Source: Planctomycetota bacterium (GTDB taxonomy: Bacteria > Planctomycetota > UBA8108 > JACQVS01). From it: a DNA stretch of 64,000 bases. Of this stretch, positions 26,767 through 36,458 are shown piece by piece (within the stretch, counting starts at the first letter, position 1; every line of letters starts with the position of its first letter). The translations under genes were made by a program, and so were the position numbers. The notes under the pieces are model-generated. The model saw only the letters and a list, made by a program, of their open reading frames with translations. It was not told where the DNA came from and searched no databases. The stretch lies in contig JACQVS010000197.1 of NCBI GenBank assembly GCA_016209605.1, positions 1 through 64,000 on the forward strand, in the 5' to 3' direction.

Positions 26767-28218
26767 ATGTTCATCGCCCTTGGATCCTGGCCGTTCCTGG
26801 CCGCCGGCGGCCCCACCTTGCCCCCCGAGTACCGGGTGCCGCCGGTCTGGAGCTTCCTTCCCTTCGTCGCCATCCTCCTGGTGATCGCCGTCTTCCCGCT
26901 GGTTCCGGCCCTGCATCGCTTCTGGGAGAAGAACCGCAACAAGCTTCTGGTGGCCCTGCTCCTCGCCGCCGGCACGACCCTCTACTATGCTCTGCTCCAT
27001 CCCGGCGTACTCAATCACGGAGCGGATGGATCGGCCCGCTTCATCCCGAGGGGCTGGGCGGCCGTCGAGCACGTCCTCCACCACGCCATCCTCTCGGACT
27101 ACGTCCCCTTCATCATCCTCCTCTTCAGCCTCTACACCATCTCCGGTGGTATCTTCCTGCGGGGAGACCTGGCGGCCCCTCCCCGCACCAACGCCGCCTT
27201 CCTGGCAACAGGAGCCCTCCTCGCCAGCTTCATCGGCACGACCGGCGCCAGCATGCTGCTCATCCGGCCGCTCCTGCGCACCAACCGCGAGCGCCGCCAC
27301 GTCGTCCACACGGTCATCTTCTTCATTTTCCTGGTCTCCAACATCGGCGGCAGCTTGACCCCGCTCGGCGACCCGCCGCTCTTCCTCGGCTACCTGCGGG
27401 GCGTGCCGTTCTGGTGGACCTTGAAGCTCTTCTATCCCTGGATCTTCACCGCCGGCATCCTGCTCTGCCTCTACTACCTTCTCGACTCGCTCGCCTACCG
27501 CCGCGAAACCAGGCGCGATATCGCCCGGGACGAGCGCGAGGTCGAGCCCCTGGGCCTCGAGGGAAAAATTAACTTCCTATGGCTTTTGGGAGTGGTCGCC
27601 GCCGTGGCCCTGGTGGACCCCAGCCGCCCCCTGCCGGGCACCGCGTGGAAGCCCTTCCCCTACCTGAGGGAGGTCCTCCTCCTCGCCTTGACGGCCATCT
27701 CGTGGTTCTTCACCCCCCGGAACTCCTCCATCCGGCAGGCCAACGAGTTCAACTTCGGCGCCATTCAAGAAGTCGGGTGCCTCTTCATCGGCATCTTCGT
27801 GTGCATGCAGACGCCGGTGGAGTACTTGCAGGCGCGCGGGCCGGAGCTTGGCATGAAGTCGCCCGTGAGCTTCTTCTGGGCCACGGGATCCCTCTCCAGC
27901 TTCCTCGACAACGCCCCGACCTACGTGGTCTTCTTCGAAACCGCCAAGTCGCTGGCCCAGACCGCCAGCGCGAGCGCGGCGGAGGCTCTCGCGCTCCCCG
28001 GCGGCTCCATCGCGCTGGCGCACCTCCTGGCCATCTCCCTGGGCGCGGTGTTCATGGGGTCGATGACTTACATCGGCAACGGCCCCAACTTCATGGTCAA
28101 GGCGATCGCCGAGTCGCGGGGCGTGAAGATGCCCAGCTTCTTCGGTTACATGCTGTGGAGCACCGGCTTCCTGCTCCCCACCTTCTTCGCCATGACCCTG
28201 GTCTTCCTGCGATCATAA
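26767..28218 (+). CDS. Na+/H+ antiporter-type membrane protein (NhaD/CitM-like)
   Basis: A 483-residue polytopic protein of the ion transporter superfamily, with about 12 predicted helices. Family-like stretches include LLASFIGTTGASMLLIRPLL, FIFLVSNIGGSLTPLGDPPL, the NFGAIQEVGCLFIGIF helix and SLSSFLDNAPTYVVFF, with the repeated Asn/Asp-Pro motifs of NhaD- and arsenite-permease-like carriers. It most likely exchanges sodium for protons across the inner membrane. AGGAA precedes the ATG. It follows the pilin gene by 87 bases and precedes lpxA by 62; no functional link is obvious. Confidence 0.82.
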   Translation: MFIALGSWPFLAAGGPTLPPEYRVPPVWSFLPFVAILLVIAVFPLVPALHRFWEKNRNKLLVALLLAAGTTLYYALLHPGVLNHGADGSARFIPRGWAAVEHVLHHAILSDYVPFIILLFSLYTISGGIFLRGDLAAPPRTNAAFLATGALLASFIGTTGASMLLIRPLLRTNRERRHVVHTVIFFIFLVSNIGGSLTPLGDPPLFLGYLRGVPFWWTLKLFYPWIFTAGILLCLYYLLDSLAYRRETRRDIARDEREVEPLGLEGKINFLWLLGVVAAVALVDPSRPLPGTAWKPFPYLREVLLLALTAISWFFTPRNSSIRQANEFNFGAIQEVGCLFIGIFVCMQTPVEYLQARGPELGMKSPVSFFWATGSLSSFLDNAPTYVVFFETAKSLAQTASASAAEALALPGGSIALAHLLAISLGAVFMGSMTYIGNGPNFMVKAIAESRGVKMPSFFGYMLWSTGFLLPTFFAMTLVFLRS

Positions 28219-28280
28219 TCCAGGGTTATAATCAGGCAAAATTGCATTCTCAACAGCAACACCGCGAGAAGGAAAATCTT

Positions 28281-29138
28281 ATGAGCAAGCCAGCTAACGG
28301 CGGCTATCAGCTCCGCGATGGGGCCTGGATTCACCCCGGAGCCCGGATTGCAGAGGAGGTCACGCTCGAGCCCGGGGCGGTGATCGGCGACCAGGCTGCG
28401 GTCGGCCCGGGCTGCTGGATCGGCGCCGGCGCCGTGGTTTACGGCCCGACCGCCATGGGGAGGGAAAACCGGATCTTTCCGACGGCGGTGCTGGGCGGCC
28501 CCCCTCAGGACGTCGGCTATCAGGGGGAGGAAACCCGCCTCGTGATCGGCGACCGCAACGTCTTCCGGGAAGGCGTCACCATCAGCCGGGGGACCCCGAA
28601 AGGCGGGGGGGTCACCCGGATCGGCAGCGACAACTACTTCATGGCAGGCAGCCACGTCGGGCATGACTGCACGGTGGAGGACCACGTCGTCCTGGCCAAC
28701 GACGTCTTGATCGCCGGCCACTGCCACGTCGCCTCGCACGCCAACCTGGCGGGCGGGGTGGCCATCGTCCAGTTCAGCACCGTCGGCCGCTTCGCGTTCA
28801 TCGGCGGGCTTTCCGGAACGACCATGGACTGCGAGCCCTTCCTGCTCCACGACGGCGCGCCGGCGCGGCCCATGGGCATCAACCTGGTGGGGCTGCGGCG
28901 CGGCCAGTTCCCTCACAAGACCATCCAGTGCTTGAAGGAAGCTTACCGGGTCATCTTCACGGAAGCGTCGGAAAAGGGGGGAGAGGATCTGGAAGGCATC
29001 CGCAAGGAACTGGAGGCCCGCCAGCTCATCTGTCCCGAGGTGGGAGAGCTGCTCGACTTCATGAAGCAGTCCCGCGAAGGCCGTTTCGGCCGCATGCGGC
29101 AGCTCAAGATGCCCCTCCAGGCGCCCCAGGAGAGTTGA
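28281..29138 (+). CDS. lpxA: Acyl-[ACP]-UDP-N-acetylglucosamine O-acyltransferase
   Basis: A 285-residue left-handed beta-helix acyltransferase, first enzyme of lipid A synthesis. The ATG at 28281 follows GAAGGAAAA and is preferred to the long upstream frame inside the antiporter gene. Hexapeptide repeats fill residues 15-185. Characteristic LpxA motifs are FPTAVLGGPPQDVGY, REGVTISRGT, AGSHVGHDCTVED with the catalytic His, and the C-terminal helical part with PMGINLVGLRRGQF. Length is normal. It shows the cell makes lipid A-type lipopolysaccharide. The usual neighbours lpxD, fabZ and lpxB are absent here. Confidence 0.93.
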   Translation: MSKPANGGYQLRDGAWIHPGARIAEEVTLEPGAVIGDQAAVGPGCWIGAGAVVYGPTAMGRENRIFPTAVLGGPPQDVGYQGEETRLVIGDRNVFREGVTISRGTPKGGGVTRIGSDNYFMAGSHVGHDCTVEDHVVLANDVLIAGHCHVASHANLAGGVAIVQFSTVGRFAFIGGLSGTTMDCEPFLLHDGAPARPMGINLVGLRRGQFPHKTIQCLKEAYRVIFTEASEKGGEDLEGIRKELEARQLICPEVGELLDFMKQSREGRFGRMRQLKMPLQAPQES

Positions 29139-29147
29139 AGGACGCCA

Positions 29148-29768
29148 TCAGTTCTGGGGCGCCGCTGGCACCGACGGCTTCCACGGCGTTTCTGCCTCGC
29201 CGGCGAGCTGGGCGGCGAGGCGGGCAGCGACGAAGAAGAAATCGGAGAGGCGGTTGAGATAGGCCAGGACCACCGGATCGAGGGGCTCCTGGCGGTACAA
29301 GGCCAGGACCCGGCGCTCCACCCGCCGGCAGACGGCCCTCGAGAGGTGCAGCCAGGCGCCGGCCTTGCCGCCCCCCGGCAGGATGAAGCCGGCGAGGGGG
29401 GGGAGCCCTTCGCCCCAGCGGTCCATGGTTTTTTCCAGCAGCTCGACCTCGCTCGCGCCGACGCCCGGCGTACCGGGCTTCTGCTTCGCCGGCGGGGTGG
29501 CCAGGTAAGCCCCTAGATCGAAAAGCCGGTGTTGAATCCCGGCGAGGAGGGCCGCCAGCTCCTGGAAGGACGGCACCGGAGCCGCCGCGGCGGCCCGAGG
29601 AGAAGCGCCGATCTCCGCCAGGGCGGCGCCGATAAAGCAATTCAGCTCATCGAGGGACCCGTAAGCCTCGAGGCGCGGCGAGTCCTTGGGCACCCGGGCG
29701 CCGCCGACGAGGCCGGTCTCGCCCCGGTCGCCGGTGCGGGTGTAGATGCGTGGGATGCGGCGGGTCAT
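29148..29768 (-). CDS. Cob(I)alamin adenosyltransferase, PduO type
   Basis: A 206-residue PduO/MMAB-family enzyme that transfers the adenosyl group of ATP to cob(I)alamin, giving coenzyme B12. The N-terminal ATP-binding motif RIYTRTGDRGETGLVGG is exact, and YGSLDELNCFIGAAL and the C-terminal YLNRLSDFFFVAARLA follow as expected. AAGGA lies eight bases before the ATG. It begins 3 bases after the pcnB stop, so the two form an operon. Its product is the cofactor needed by the ribonucleotide reductase encoded 2.2 kb away, which makes the location meaningful. Confidence 0.93.
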   Translation of the reverse strand: MTRRIPRIYTRTGDRGETGLVGGARVPKDSPRLEAYGSLDELNCFIGAALAEIGASPRAAAAAPVPSFQELAALLAGIQHRLFDLGAYLATPPAKQKPGTPGVGASEVELLEKTMDRWGEGLPPLAGFILPGGGKAGAWLHLSRAVCRRVERRVLALYRQEPLDPVVLAYLNRLSDFFFVAARLAAQLAGEAETPWKPSVPAAPQN

Positions 29769-29771
29769 GGC

Positions 29772-31277
29772 TCATTCCTTGCTGGCCGAGGGGTCCAATC
29801 CCTGCGGGTGGCCCAGGGGCGAGCGATGCCGGCGCCCCCGGCGGCGGCGCGACTGCCGGCGCCCGGATTTCCCGGAGTGCGGGTGGGCGGGCGCAGGATG
29901 GGTCTGGGAGCCTGCCGCCGCCCAAGCGCCGCTGCCGGCCGCGCCCCTTCCCCTCCGGCGTCGCCGGCGGCCGCGCCTGGAAGGCCGAGCAGGCGCCCCT
30001 TCCTCGAATCCTTCCGGAGCGGCCCCTTCCAGCGCCGTTTCGGCCGGCTCCGGGGCGTAACGCTCCCGCCATTCATGGATCACCGCGGAATCCTCGCCAC
30101 GGGACTCGAGATCGACCTCCAGGAAGTCGAGAGCGCTTCCGAGGTACGATTTCTTCTGGTAAGCCGGGCTCAGCTCCCGGCGCTTGACGAACTGGCTCAG
30201 TTTCAAGAAGGCGAGCAGGATCTGGACGGCCTTTTCCCGGTCCCGCCGCGAGATGCGCATGTGCCGGCCCGCCTCCTGGAAGCCATGCTGCATCATGTTC
30301 CAGACGCCTTTGGGGTGCGAGGCCCCGTTCTGAGTCAGCTGCCAGGCCGAGGGATCCGAAATCAGCTGGGTGTGGAGGAGGAGGCTGATGAGGACCGGAT
30401 TGGCGAACTCCCGGCCGGCGCAGACCAAGCGGTCCAAGGCCTGGAGCCGGCGCCAGAGGACATGGGCTTCGCCCATCTCCTGGAGCTGGCGGGCCAGGGT
30501 CGGCAGGAAGGTCTCCAGGAGATGGCCATCGAGCATTTTCCGGAAGAACGGCCCGGCGGCGCCGCCGCGCAAGTCCTTGTAAACCTCTTCCATGAGCCGC
30601 GAAGGATTGGCCTTGAGCAGCTCCTGGCGGTTGCGCTGGATCGATTGATAGGTGTTCTCCTCGATATGGAAGCTGGTTCGCGCCGCGTGCCGCAGGGCGC
30701 GGACCATGCGCACCGGATCCTCGCGGAAGCTGGCGTCGGGGTCCTTGATGGTGCGGATCACCCGCTTCTCCAGGTCCTCGACCCCGCCGACGTAATCGAT
30801 GATCGAATAGGTGCCGATGTCGTAAAAGAGGCCGTTGATGGTGAGGTCCCGCCGCTTGGCATCCTCCTCCGGCGTGCCGTACTGGTTGTCGATGAGGACC
30901 ACCCCCGAGGGCTTGTGGATGGTGTGCACCTCGCCGCGGCGGAAGGTGGCCACCTCGACGATCTTGTTCCCCGGGAAATAAACGTGCGCGATGCGGAAAC
31001 GCCGGCCGATGATCCGGCAGTTGCGGAAGATCTTCCTCAGCCGGCCGGGGGGGGCGTCGGTGCCGATGTCGAAGTCCTTGGGGGTCTTGCCGAGGTAGAG
31101 ATCGCGCACGCCCCCCCCGACCAGGTAAGCCTTGTAGCCGAGGCTGTGGAGGCGGTAAAGGACCTTGAGCGTTTCATCGGAAATGTTTTGGCGCGAAATG
31201 GAGTGCTGGGATCGTGGAATGATCCGTGGCCCACTGCCCGGCTCGTTCTGGGTTGGCGGTGCTGAATTCGGCTCCAT
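29772..31277 (-). CDS. pcnB: Poly(A) polymerase / CCA-adding-type nucleotidyltransferase
   Basis: A 501-residue class II nucleotidyltransferase. The catalytic head has GYKAYLVGGGVRDLYLG and the DFDIGTD carboxylates near residues 48-75, followed by CRIIGRRFRIAHVYF, the form typical of PcnB, and RDLTINGLFYD. The helical body extends to about 410. The last 80 residues are an arginine- and glycine-rich tail (RRGRRRRRRGRG and similar), probably for RNA contact. PcnB tails mRNAs for decay; a CCA-adding role is possible in lineages with a single enzyme. The start has no clear Shine-Dalgarno sequence. Confidence 0.88.
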   Translation of the reverse strand: MEPNSAPPTQNEPGSGPRIIPRSQHSISRQNISDETLKVLYRLHSLGYKAYLVGGGVRDLYLGKTPKDFDIGTDAPPGRLRKIFRNCRIIGRRFRIAHVYFPGNKIVEVATFRRGEVHTIHKPSGVVLIDNQYGTPEEDAKRRDLTINGLFYDIGTYSIIDYVGGVEDLEKRVIRTIKDPDASFREDPVRMVRALRHAARTSFHIEENTYQSIQRNRQELLKANPSRLMEEVYKDLRGGAAGPFFRKMLDGHLLETFLPTLARQLQEMGEAHVLWRRLQALDRLVCAGREFANPVLISLLLHTQLISDPSAWQLTQNGASHPKGVWNMMQHGFQEAGRHMRISRRDREKAVQILLAFLKLSQFVKRRELSPAYQKKSYLGSALDFLEVDLESRGEDSAVIHEWRERYAPEPAETALEGAAPEGFEEGAPARPSRRGRRRRRRGRGAAGSGAWAAAGSQTHPAPAHPHSGKSGRRQSRRRRGRRHRSPLGHPQGLDPSASKE

Positions 31278-31958
31278 AAAGGCCGTGTTTGCTCTTACAA
31301 GAGGGAGAGCGGATCCCCAAGCTTCAGATCAAGAACTCCTTAGTTATGCCCGGATAATGCCAGGAAAATACCACACCGCCCGGCCCTTCTCAACCCCAGT
31401 TCCGGGTAATTTGCGCACAAAAAGTCCAAAAAATCATAAAAAAATGCAACCTCCCTCTTGATGCCCCCATATCTTGTAGTATTCTATACCTCACTCCGGA
31501 TATATTGTGGTGGTTAAAATCCTGGCGTGTTCATGTCAAGCTTATCCAAACCACCCGTCCCGGCCAGACCAATGGCCGGCAAGAGCCGGTAATAACGCGA
31601 CAAGAGAAAGCCCTGTCCTGAACGCTTTCAAGGTTGCTCGGATTCGGAAGGACTCTCTACCGGCGTGCCAGGAAGAACGAGTGCCCGGTTTGGTTGGAAA
31701 TCGAAAAGAAGTGACCGCTTTGGTCTCTGTGAATCCCCGCTCCAGAGGAGCTTGAGCCGGGTTCGGGGAAAGCGGTCTTAGAGAAGAGAAAGGTCAAAAG
31801 GGGATTGGGGAAATTCTCACCTCATTTTTCATCAACCTCAACGGTTTGAATTAACGCCGGCGGTATGCTGTCCTGCGCAGCCGGGAGCTTCGCCACTCAC
31901 CGGCCAGCGATGATGAGCCGTCAGAGCCTCGAGAAAAGTTCAGTGAAGGAGAATAGCT
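31278..31958 (+). promoter_or_regulatory. Long structured leader of nrdJ, candidate cis-regulatory RNA
   Basis: The 681-base gap before nrdJ has an AT-rich first third (31280-31510) and a strongly structured second part. Visible pairings are CCGGCC 31560-31565 with GGCCGG 31574-31579; CCGGC 31576-31580 with GCCGG 31585-31589; a 9-bp helix GACCGCTTT 31713-31721 with AAAGCGGTC 31769-31777; an inner CCCCG 31735-31739 with CGGGG 31764-31768; and CTCC-AGA-GGAG at 31740-31750. GACC 31713-31716 could instead pair with GGTC 31722-31725, so two folds compete. No cobalamin-riboswitch B12 box was recognised. GAAGGAG precedes the nrdJ ATG. A conserved RNA called the nrdJ motif is known upstream of such genes; identity with it is untested. 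Confidence 0.5.
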
Positions 31959-34900
31959 ATGGCATTTGATCTGGAAAAAACGGGGGTCGGCGGGCCTGAA
32001 AAAGCGCCGGATCTTCCCTTGAGCAACCGGTCGGGAAATTGCCTGGAGGCGGGCCTGGAGGCAAGACTGGGGCTGGAAGCGGGCGGTCCGGGCCCGGCCG
32101 CGGCTCGCGAGGCGGCTCGAGGGCTGGCGGCCATCTATGTTCAGCCGGTGCCGGCATTGCCCCAGGCGTTTGGCGAGGCTATCCATCCAGCCAAAGAGGG
32201 CCATCCAGCCAAAGAGGGCCGGCCGGCCAAGGAAGTGCCGGCGACAGTGCCGATGACCACGGGGGGGGGGCTGCACATCGAGCGGCTGTTCACGGCGGCC
32301 CCGCTGATTCCCGAAGGAACATCGAAGGGCTCGCCGCGGCCGCTCGATCCCTATCAGACGGTTGAGTGGGAGCTGCGCTCAACCCGGATCACCAACCCGG
32401 ACGGCTCGGTAGTTTTCGAGCTGAACGATGTCGAGGTCCCCGCCGGCTGGTCGCAAGTGGCCGCCGACATCCTGGCCTCCAAGTACTTGCGCAAGGCCGG
32501 CGTGCCGGTCCTCGATGAAAAAGGCGTTCCGGTGGTCGATGAAAAGGGGGAGAAGGTGACGGCCCGCGAGTCGAGCGCGCGACAGGTAGTCTACCGCATG
32601 GCGCATTGCTGGCGTCACTGGGGGGAGGAGTACGGGTACTTTGCCTCCAAGTCCGACGCGCAGGCCTTCGAGGATGAGCTGGCTTACATGCTCCTCCATC
32701 AAATCGCCGCCCCCAACTCGCCGCAGTGGTTCAACACCGGCCTCAACCTGGTCTACGGCCTGACCGGCCCCTCGCAAGGCCATTACTACGTCGATCCCAC
32801 CACCGTGGAGCTCAAGGTCTCGAAGGATGCCTACACCCGCCCGCAGCCCCACGCTTGCTTCATCCAGTCGGTGAAGGATGACCTGGTCAACGAGGGGGGC
32901 ATCATGTCGCTCTGGATCAAGGAAGCGCGCCTCTTCAAGTACGGCTCCGGAACCGGAACCAACTTCTCGGTCATCCGAGGCGAGGGGGAGCCGCTCTCGG
33001 GCGGCGGGGTCAGCTCCGGGTTGATGTCCTTCCTCAAGATCGGCGACCGCGCCGCCGGCGCCATCAAGTCTGGAGGCACCACCCGGCGGGCCGCCAAGAT
33101 GGTGTGCCTGGATCTGGACCATCCGGACATCGAGGCCTTCGTCAACTGGAAGGCGGAGGAGGAGAAGAAGGTCGCGCTGCTCATCGCCGCCGGCTACTCC
33201 CAGGACTTCAACGGCGAGGCCTACCAGACGGTTTCCGGACAGAACTCCAACAACTCGGTGCGCGTCCCCGCCGCTTTCTTCGAAGCGCTATCGAAGAACG
33301 GCCCCTGGCACCTGCGCTGGCGCACCGATGGCCGGATTTCCAAGTCCTTGCCGGCGAAAAGCCTGTGGAAGCAGATCTGCGAGGCGGCCTGGCGGTGCGC
33401 CGATCCGGGAGTGCAGTTCGACACCACCGTGAACGACTGGAACACCTGCGCCCAGGACGGCCGCATCAACGCCTCCAATCCCTGCTCGGAGTACATGTTC
33501 CTCGATGATACGGCGTGCAATTTGGCGTCGATCAACCTGATGAAGTTTTACGATCCCGAGCATGACCGCTTCGAGGTCGCCGCCTTCAAGCACGCCTGCC
33601 GGTTGTGGACCGTGGTCCTCGAGATCAGCGTCCTCATGGCCCAGTACCCCAGCAAGGAGATTGCCCGCCGCAGCTACGAGTACCGCACCCTGGGGTTGGG
33701 CTACGCCAACCTCGGCACCCTGTTGATGGTGTGCGGCATCCCCTACGACAGCGAGGAGGGGAGGGCTCTGTGCGGCGCGCTCACCGCCATCATGACCGGC
33801 GAATCGTACGCCACCTCGGCGGAGATGGCGCGCGAGTTCGGGCCGTTTCCGGCCTACCAGCGCAACCGCGAGCACACATTGCGGGTGATCCGCAACCACC
33901 GCCGCGCCGCCTACCACACCGCTCCCGAGGAGTATGAAAAGCTCACCACGCCGCCCCGCGGCATCGACCCCCGCTTCGTGCCAGAGTACTTACTCAAGGC
34001 GGCGCGCGAGTCGTGGGATCACGCCCTGGAGTGGGGGGAGAAGCACGGCTTCAGGAACGCCCAGGCGACGGTGATCGCTCCCACCGGCACCATCGGCCTT
34101 CTCATGGACTGCGACACCACCGGCATCGAGCCGGACTACGCCCTGGTCAAGTTCAAGAAGCTGGCGGGGGGCGGCTACTTCAAGATCATCAACCGCTCCG
34201 TGACCCTGGCCCTCAAGCGGCTGCGGTACTCCCCCGGCCAGATCCAGGACATCATCGAGTACGCGGCCGGAACGAACCAGTTCGACGCTGACGGCGAGGT
34301 GGGCGCCGTGAATTCCCCTAACTCTCCCCCCCCCATTGGTCCCCCCGAGGGGACGATCACCCGCCGGTCGCTCCTGGCCAAGGGTTTCAGCGACGCCGAC
34401 TTGCGGCAGATCGAAGAGGGCCTGCCGAAGGTTTTCGACTTGCAATCGGCCTTCGCCCCGCTCGCCCTGGGGCTGCAAGTCCTGGCCCGCCTGGGCCTGA
34501 AGCCCGAGGTCTGCAGCGAGCCGGGCTTCAACCTGCTCCCGGCCCTCGGCTTCACTCCCGAGGCCATCGAGCGGGCCAACGACCGCATCTGCGGCCGGCA
34601 CACCCTGGAGGGAGCGCCCCACCTCAAGCCGGAGCACCTTCCCGCCTTCGACTGCGCCAACCGCTGCGGCCGGACCGGCAAGCGGTTCATCCACTACCTG
34701 GGCCACATCCGCATGATGGCCGCGGCGCAGCCTTTCATCAGCGGCGCCATTTCCAAGACCATCAACCTCCCCAACGAGGCCGCCGTCGAGGACATCGAGA
34801 AGGCCTATCTGGAGAGCTGGCGCCTGGGACTGAAGGCGAACGCCCTCTACCGCGACGGCTGCAAGCACTCCCAGCCCTTGTCGACGGAAAACCAGGAAAA

Positions 34901-35678
34901 GGACAAGGGATTCGAGAAGCCGGCCTCCTCTCCCGGCGCCCCGGCAGCGGAAGCTCCGGCCAGGACGGCGGCCAATCCGCCGCCGGCCGATCCCGTGGCG
35001 GCCAGTCCCGCGGCGGGGGCGGGGGGAGCGCGGCCGGCGGCCCGCCGCCGGCCGCTGCCTTTCAAGCGCTTCGGCTTCACGCAGGAAGCCAAGGTGGGGG
35101 GGCACAAGATCTACCTGCGGACCGGCAACTACGAGGACGGCACGCTGGGGGAGATCTTCATCGACATGCACAAGGAAGGGGCCGCCTTCCGCAGCATCAT
35201 GAACTGCTTCGCCATCGCCGTCTCGAAGGGCCTCCAGTACGGCGTGCCGCTCAAGGAGTTCGTCGAGACCTTCACCTTCACGCGCTTCGCCCCGCACGGG
35301 CCGGTGGAGGGCCATCCCAACTTGAAGATGGCCACCTCCGTGCTCGACTACGTCTTCCGCGTCCTGGCCATCGAGTACTTGAAGCGGGTCGATCTCGCCC
35401 ACGTCAAGACCTCGGAGTTCACCGACGGGGATCCGGCCGACACCGCCTTGCAGCGGGAAAAGGCCGGCGGCGGAAACGGCCACGGTCCTATGGGCGGCGA
35501 GGCCGCGGGGGCCGCTTCCCCGGCAGCGCACGTCGAAGCCCCCGACTCCGCCCTCAGCGCTCAGCTCTCGGAAATGATGGGCGATGCGCCGCTTTGCGAC
35601 AACTGCGGCCACATCACCGTCAGAAACGGCGCCTGCTACCGCTGCCTGAACTGCGGCTCCAGCATAGGTTGCTCCTGA
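31959..35678 (+). CDS. nrdJ: Adenosylcobalamin-dependent (class II) ribonucleotide reductase
   Basis: A 1,239-residue class II RNR that reduces ribonucleotides to deoxyribonucleotides with coenzyme B12 and needs no oxygen. Signature stretches include [72 protein letters not shown] and the C-terminal zinc/thiol tail CDNCG...[13 protein letters not shown]. The first 120 residues are a variable extension with an 18-bp tandem repeat (HPAKEG). A Pro/Ala-rich linker (about 990-1030) separates the core from a C-terminal domain. It is the only RNR seen here, and the adenosyltransferase gene lies nearby. Confidence 0.95.
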   Translation: MAFDLEKTGVGGPEKAPDLPLSNRSGNCLEAGLEARLGLEAGGPGPAAAREAARGLAAIYVQPVPALPQAFGEAIHPAKEGHPAKEGRPAKEVPATVPMTTGGGLHIERLFTAAPLIPEGTSKGSPRPLDPYQTVEWELRSTRITNPDGSVVFELNDVEVPAGWSQVAADILASKYLRKAGVPVLDEKGVPVVDEKGEKVTARESSARQVVYRMAHCWRHWGEEYGYFASKSDAQAFEDELAYMLLHQIAAPNSPQWFNTGLNLVYGLTGPSQGHYYVDPTTVELKVSKDAYTRPQPHACFIQSVKDDLVNEGGIMSLWIKEARLFKYGSGTGTNFSVIRGEGEPLSGGGVSSGLMSFLKIGDRAAGAIKSGGTTRRAAKMVCLDLDHPDIEAFVNWKAEEEKKVALLIAAGYSQDFNGEAYQTVSGQNSNNSVRVPAAFFEALSKNGPWHLRWRTDGRISKSLPAKSLWKQICEAAWRCADPGVQFDTTVNDWNTCAQDGRINASNPCSEYMFLDDTACNLASINLMKFYDPEHDRFEVAAFKHACRLWTVVLEISVLMAQYPSKEIARRSYEYRTLGLGYANLGTLLMVCGIPYDSEEGRALCGALTAIMTGESYATSAEMAREFGPFPAYQRNREHTLRVIRNHRRAAYHTAPEEYEKLTTPPRGIDPRFVPEYLLKAARESWDHALEWGEKHGFRNAQATVIAPTGTIGLLMDCDTTGIEPDYALVKFKKLAGGGYFKIINRSVTLALKRLRYSPGQIQDIIEYAAGTNQFDADGEVGAVNSPNSPPPIGPPEGTITRRSLLAKGFSDADLRQIEEGLPKVFDLQSAFAPLALGLQVLARLGLKPEVCSEPGFNLLPALGFTPEAIERANDRICGRHTLEGAPHLKPEHLPAFDCANRCGRTGKRFIHYLGHIRMMAAAQPFISGAISKTINLPNEAAVEDIEKAYLESWRLGLKANALYRDGCKHSQPLSTENQEKDKGFEKPASSPGAPAAEAPARTAANPPPADPVAASPAAGAGGARPAARRRPLPFKRFGFTQEAKVGGHKIYLRTGNYEDGTLGEIFIDMHKEGAAFRSIMNCFAIAVSKGLQYGVPLKEFVETFTFTRFAPHGPVEGHPNLKMATSVLDYVFRVLAIEYLKRVDLAHVKTSEFTDGDPADTALQREKAGGGNGHGPMGGEAAGAASPAAHVEAPDSALSAQLSEMMGDAPLCDNCGHITVRNGACYRCLNCGSSIGCS
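32184..32219 (+). repeat. 18-bp tandem repeat inside nrdJ
   Basis: Two identical copies of an 18-base unit (32184-32201 and 32202-32219), starting CATCCAGCC and encoding HPAKEG twice, are followed by a degraded third (RPAKEV, 32220-32237). The repeat stays in frame and lengthens the variable N-terminal extension of the reductase. Confidence 0.85.
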
Positions 35679-35681
35679 AAG

Positions 35682-36458
35682 CTAGCGCCTGTCACTAGTT
35701 TTTTTCACCGACTCTTCCAGCTCCGGCAAGAGATCCAGCAGCCCCGGCCGCTGGTCCGCCAGGGTGGTCGATTTTCTGAACAGGTCGAAGATGTGGTCCG
35801 GCACGAGGCGCCGGGTGACGTCCCGGTAGAGCCCCCGGGCGAACTGGACGAAGAGCGGCGCCGAGGTCTTCCGCAGGGCGGCAAGATAGAACCGCTCGAG
35901 CTGCCGGCAGGCCTCGTCGTAGACGCTGTCGAGATGCACTTCGAGGAGCCCCCGCCGCTCGAGGTCCATGCGCACGGCGAAGGGCGGCGCTTCGAAATAG
36001 CGCTCGAGGGGGAGGGCGTAGTTCTTGAGGCGGGCGCACGCCACCCCTTCGTCGCCGGGCTGGCCGGATTCGGCGGGGAGGCCATCGGTGGCCTGCTGGA
36101 GGGCGTAAATGCCATCAAGGTTGCCGCTGAACTCCCGGCAGGCGGCGAGGAGGCGATGGCTTGCTTTCACGAACTGGACGGGCGCGGCCGCGGCGATCAA
36201 ATCATGGCAGCCAGCGAGGTACTCCTGGCAGCCAAAAAGCAGGGAGCCGCCGATCACCGTGGCGGGCTCGACCAGCACCGGGGCGGCGCGGTGCAGCACC
36301 AGCAAGTCCCGCAGGGCGGCGCGGAAGCCGACGCGCTCGTTGAGGACGAGCGGCACCGGCGCGGCGAGTCCGGGGGCGAGAAGCGCCTGGTTATAAAAAA
36401 AATGGCCGGAGAACGGCGGGAACGTTGGAGGGGCGTCTTCTGGCGGTTCATCGATCAT
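35682..36458 (-). CDS. Hypothetical protein
   Basis: A 258-residue protein not recognised. The ATG at 36458 overlaps the stop of the methyltransferase gene by 4 bases and follows a purine-rich stretch; upstream in-frame codons belong to the shadow of that gene. It looks soluble and mostly helical, with a hydrophobic patch near LVLHRAAPVLVEPATVIGGSLLFGCQEYLAGC and many Leu/Arg in the second half (LPLERYFEAPPFAVRMDLERRGLLEVHLDSVYDE region). No signal peptide or known motif was seen. Operonic overlap suggests a link to the methyltransferase. It is convergent with nrdJ, 3 bases apart. Confidence 0.65.
   Translation of the reverse strand: MIDEPPEDAPPTFPPFSGHFFYNQALLAPGLAAPVPLVLNERVGFRAALRDLLVLHRAAPVLVEPATVIGGSLLFGCQEYLAGCHDLIAAAAPVQFVKASHRLLAACREFSGNLDGIYALQQATDGLPAESGQPGDEGVACARLKNYALPLERYFEAPPFAVRMDLERRGLLEVHLDSVYDEACRQLERFYLAALRKTSAPLFVQFARGLYRDVTRRLVPDHIFDLFRKSTTLADQRPGLLDLLPELEESVKKTSDRR

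Noticed and set aside
31507-31755. 82-residue frame in the nrdJ leader as a gene
   Set aside because: It coincides with the structured region, has no ribosome binding site and no recognisable protein motif.
31278-31958. Known cobalamin riboswitch, tmRNA, RNase P, SRP RNA or 6S RNA in the nrdJ leader
   Set aside because: None of the hallmark sequences of these RNAs could be found; only generic strong pairing is visible.
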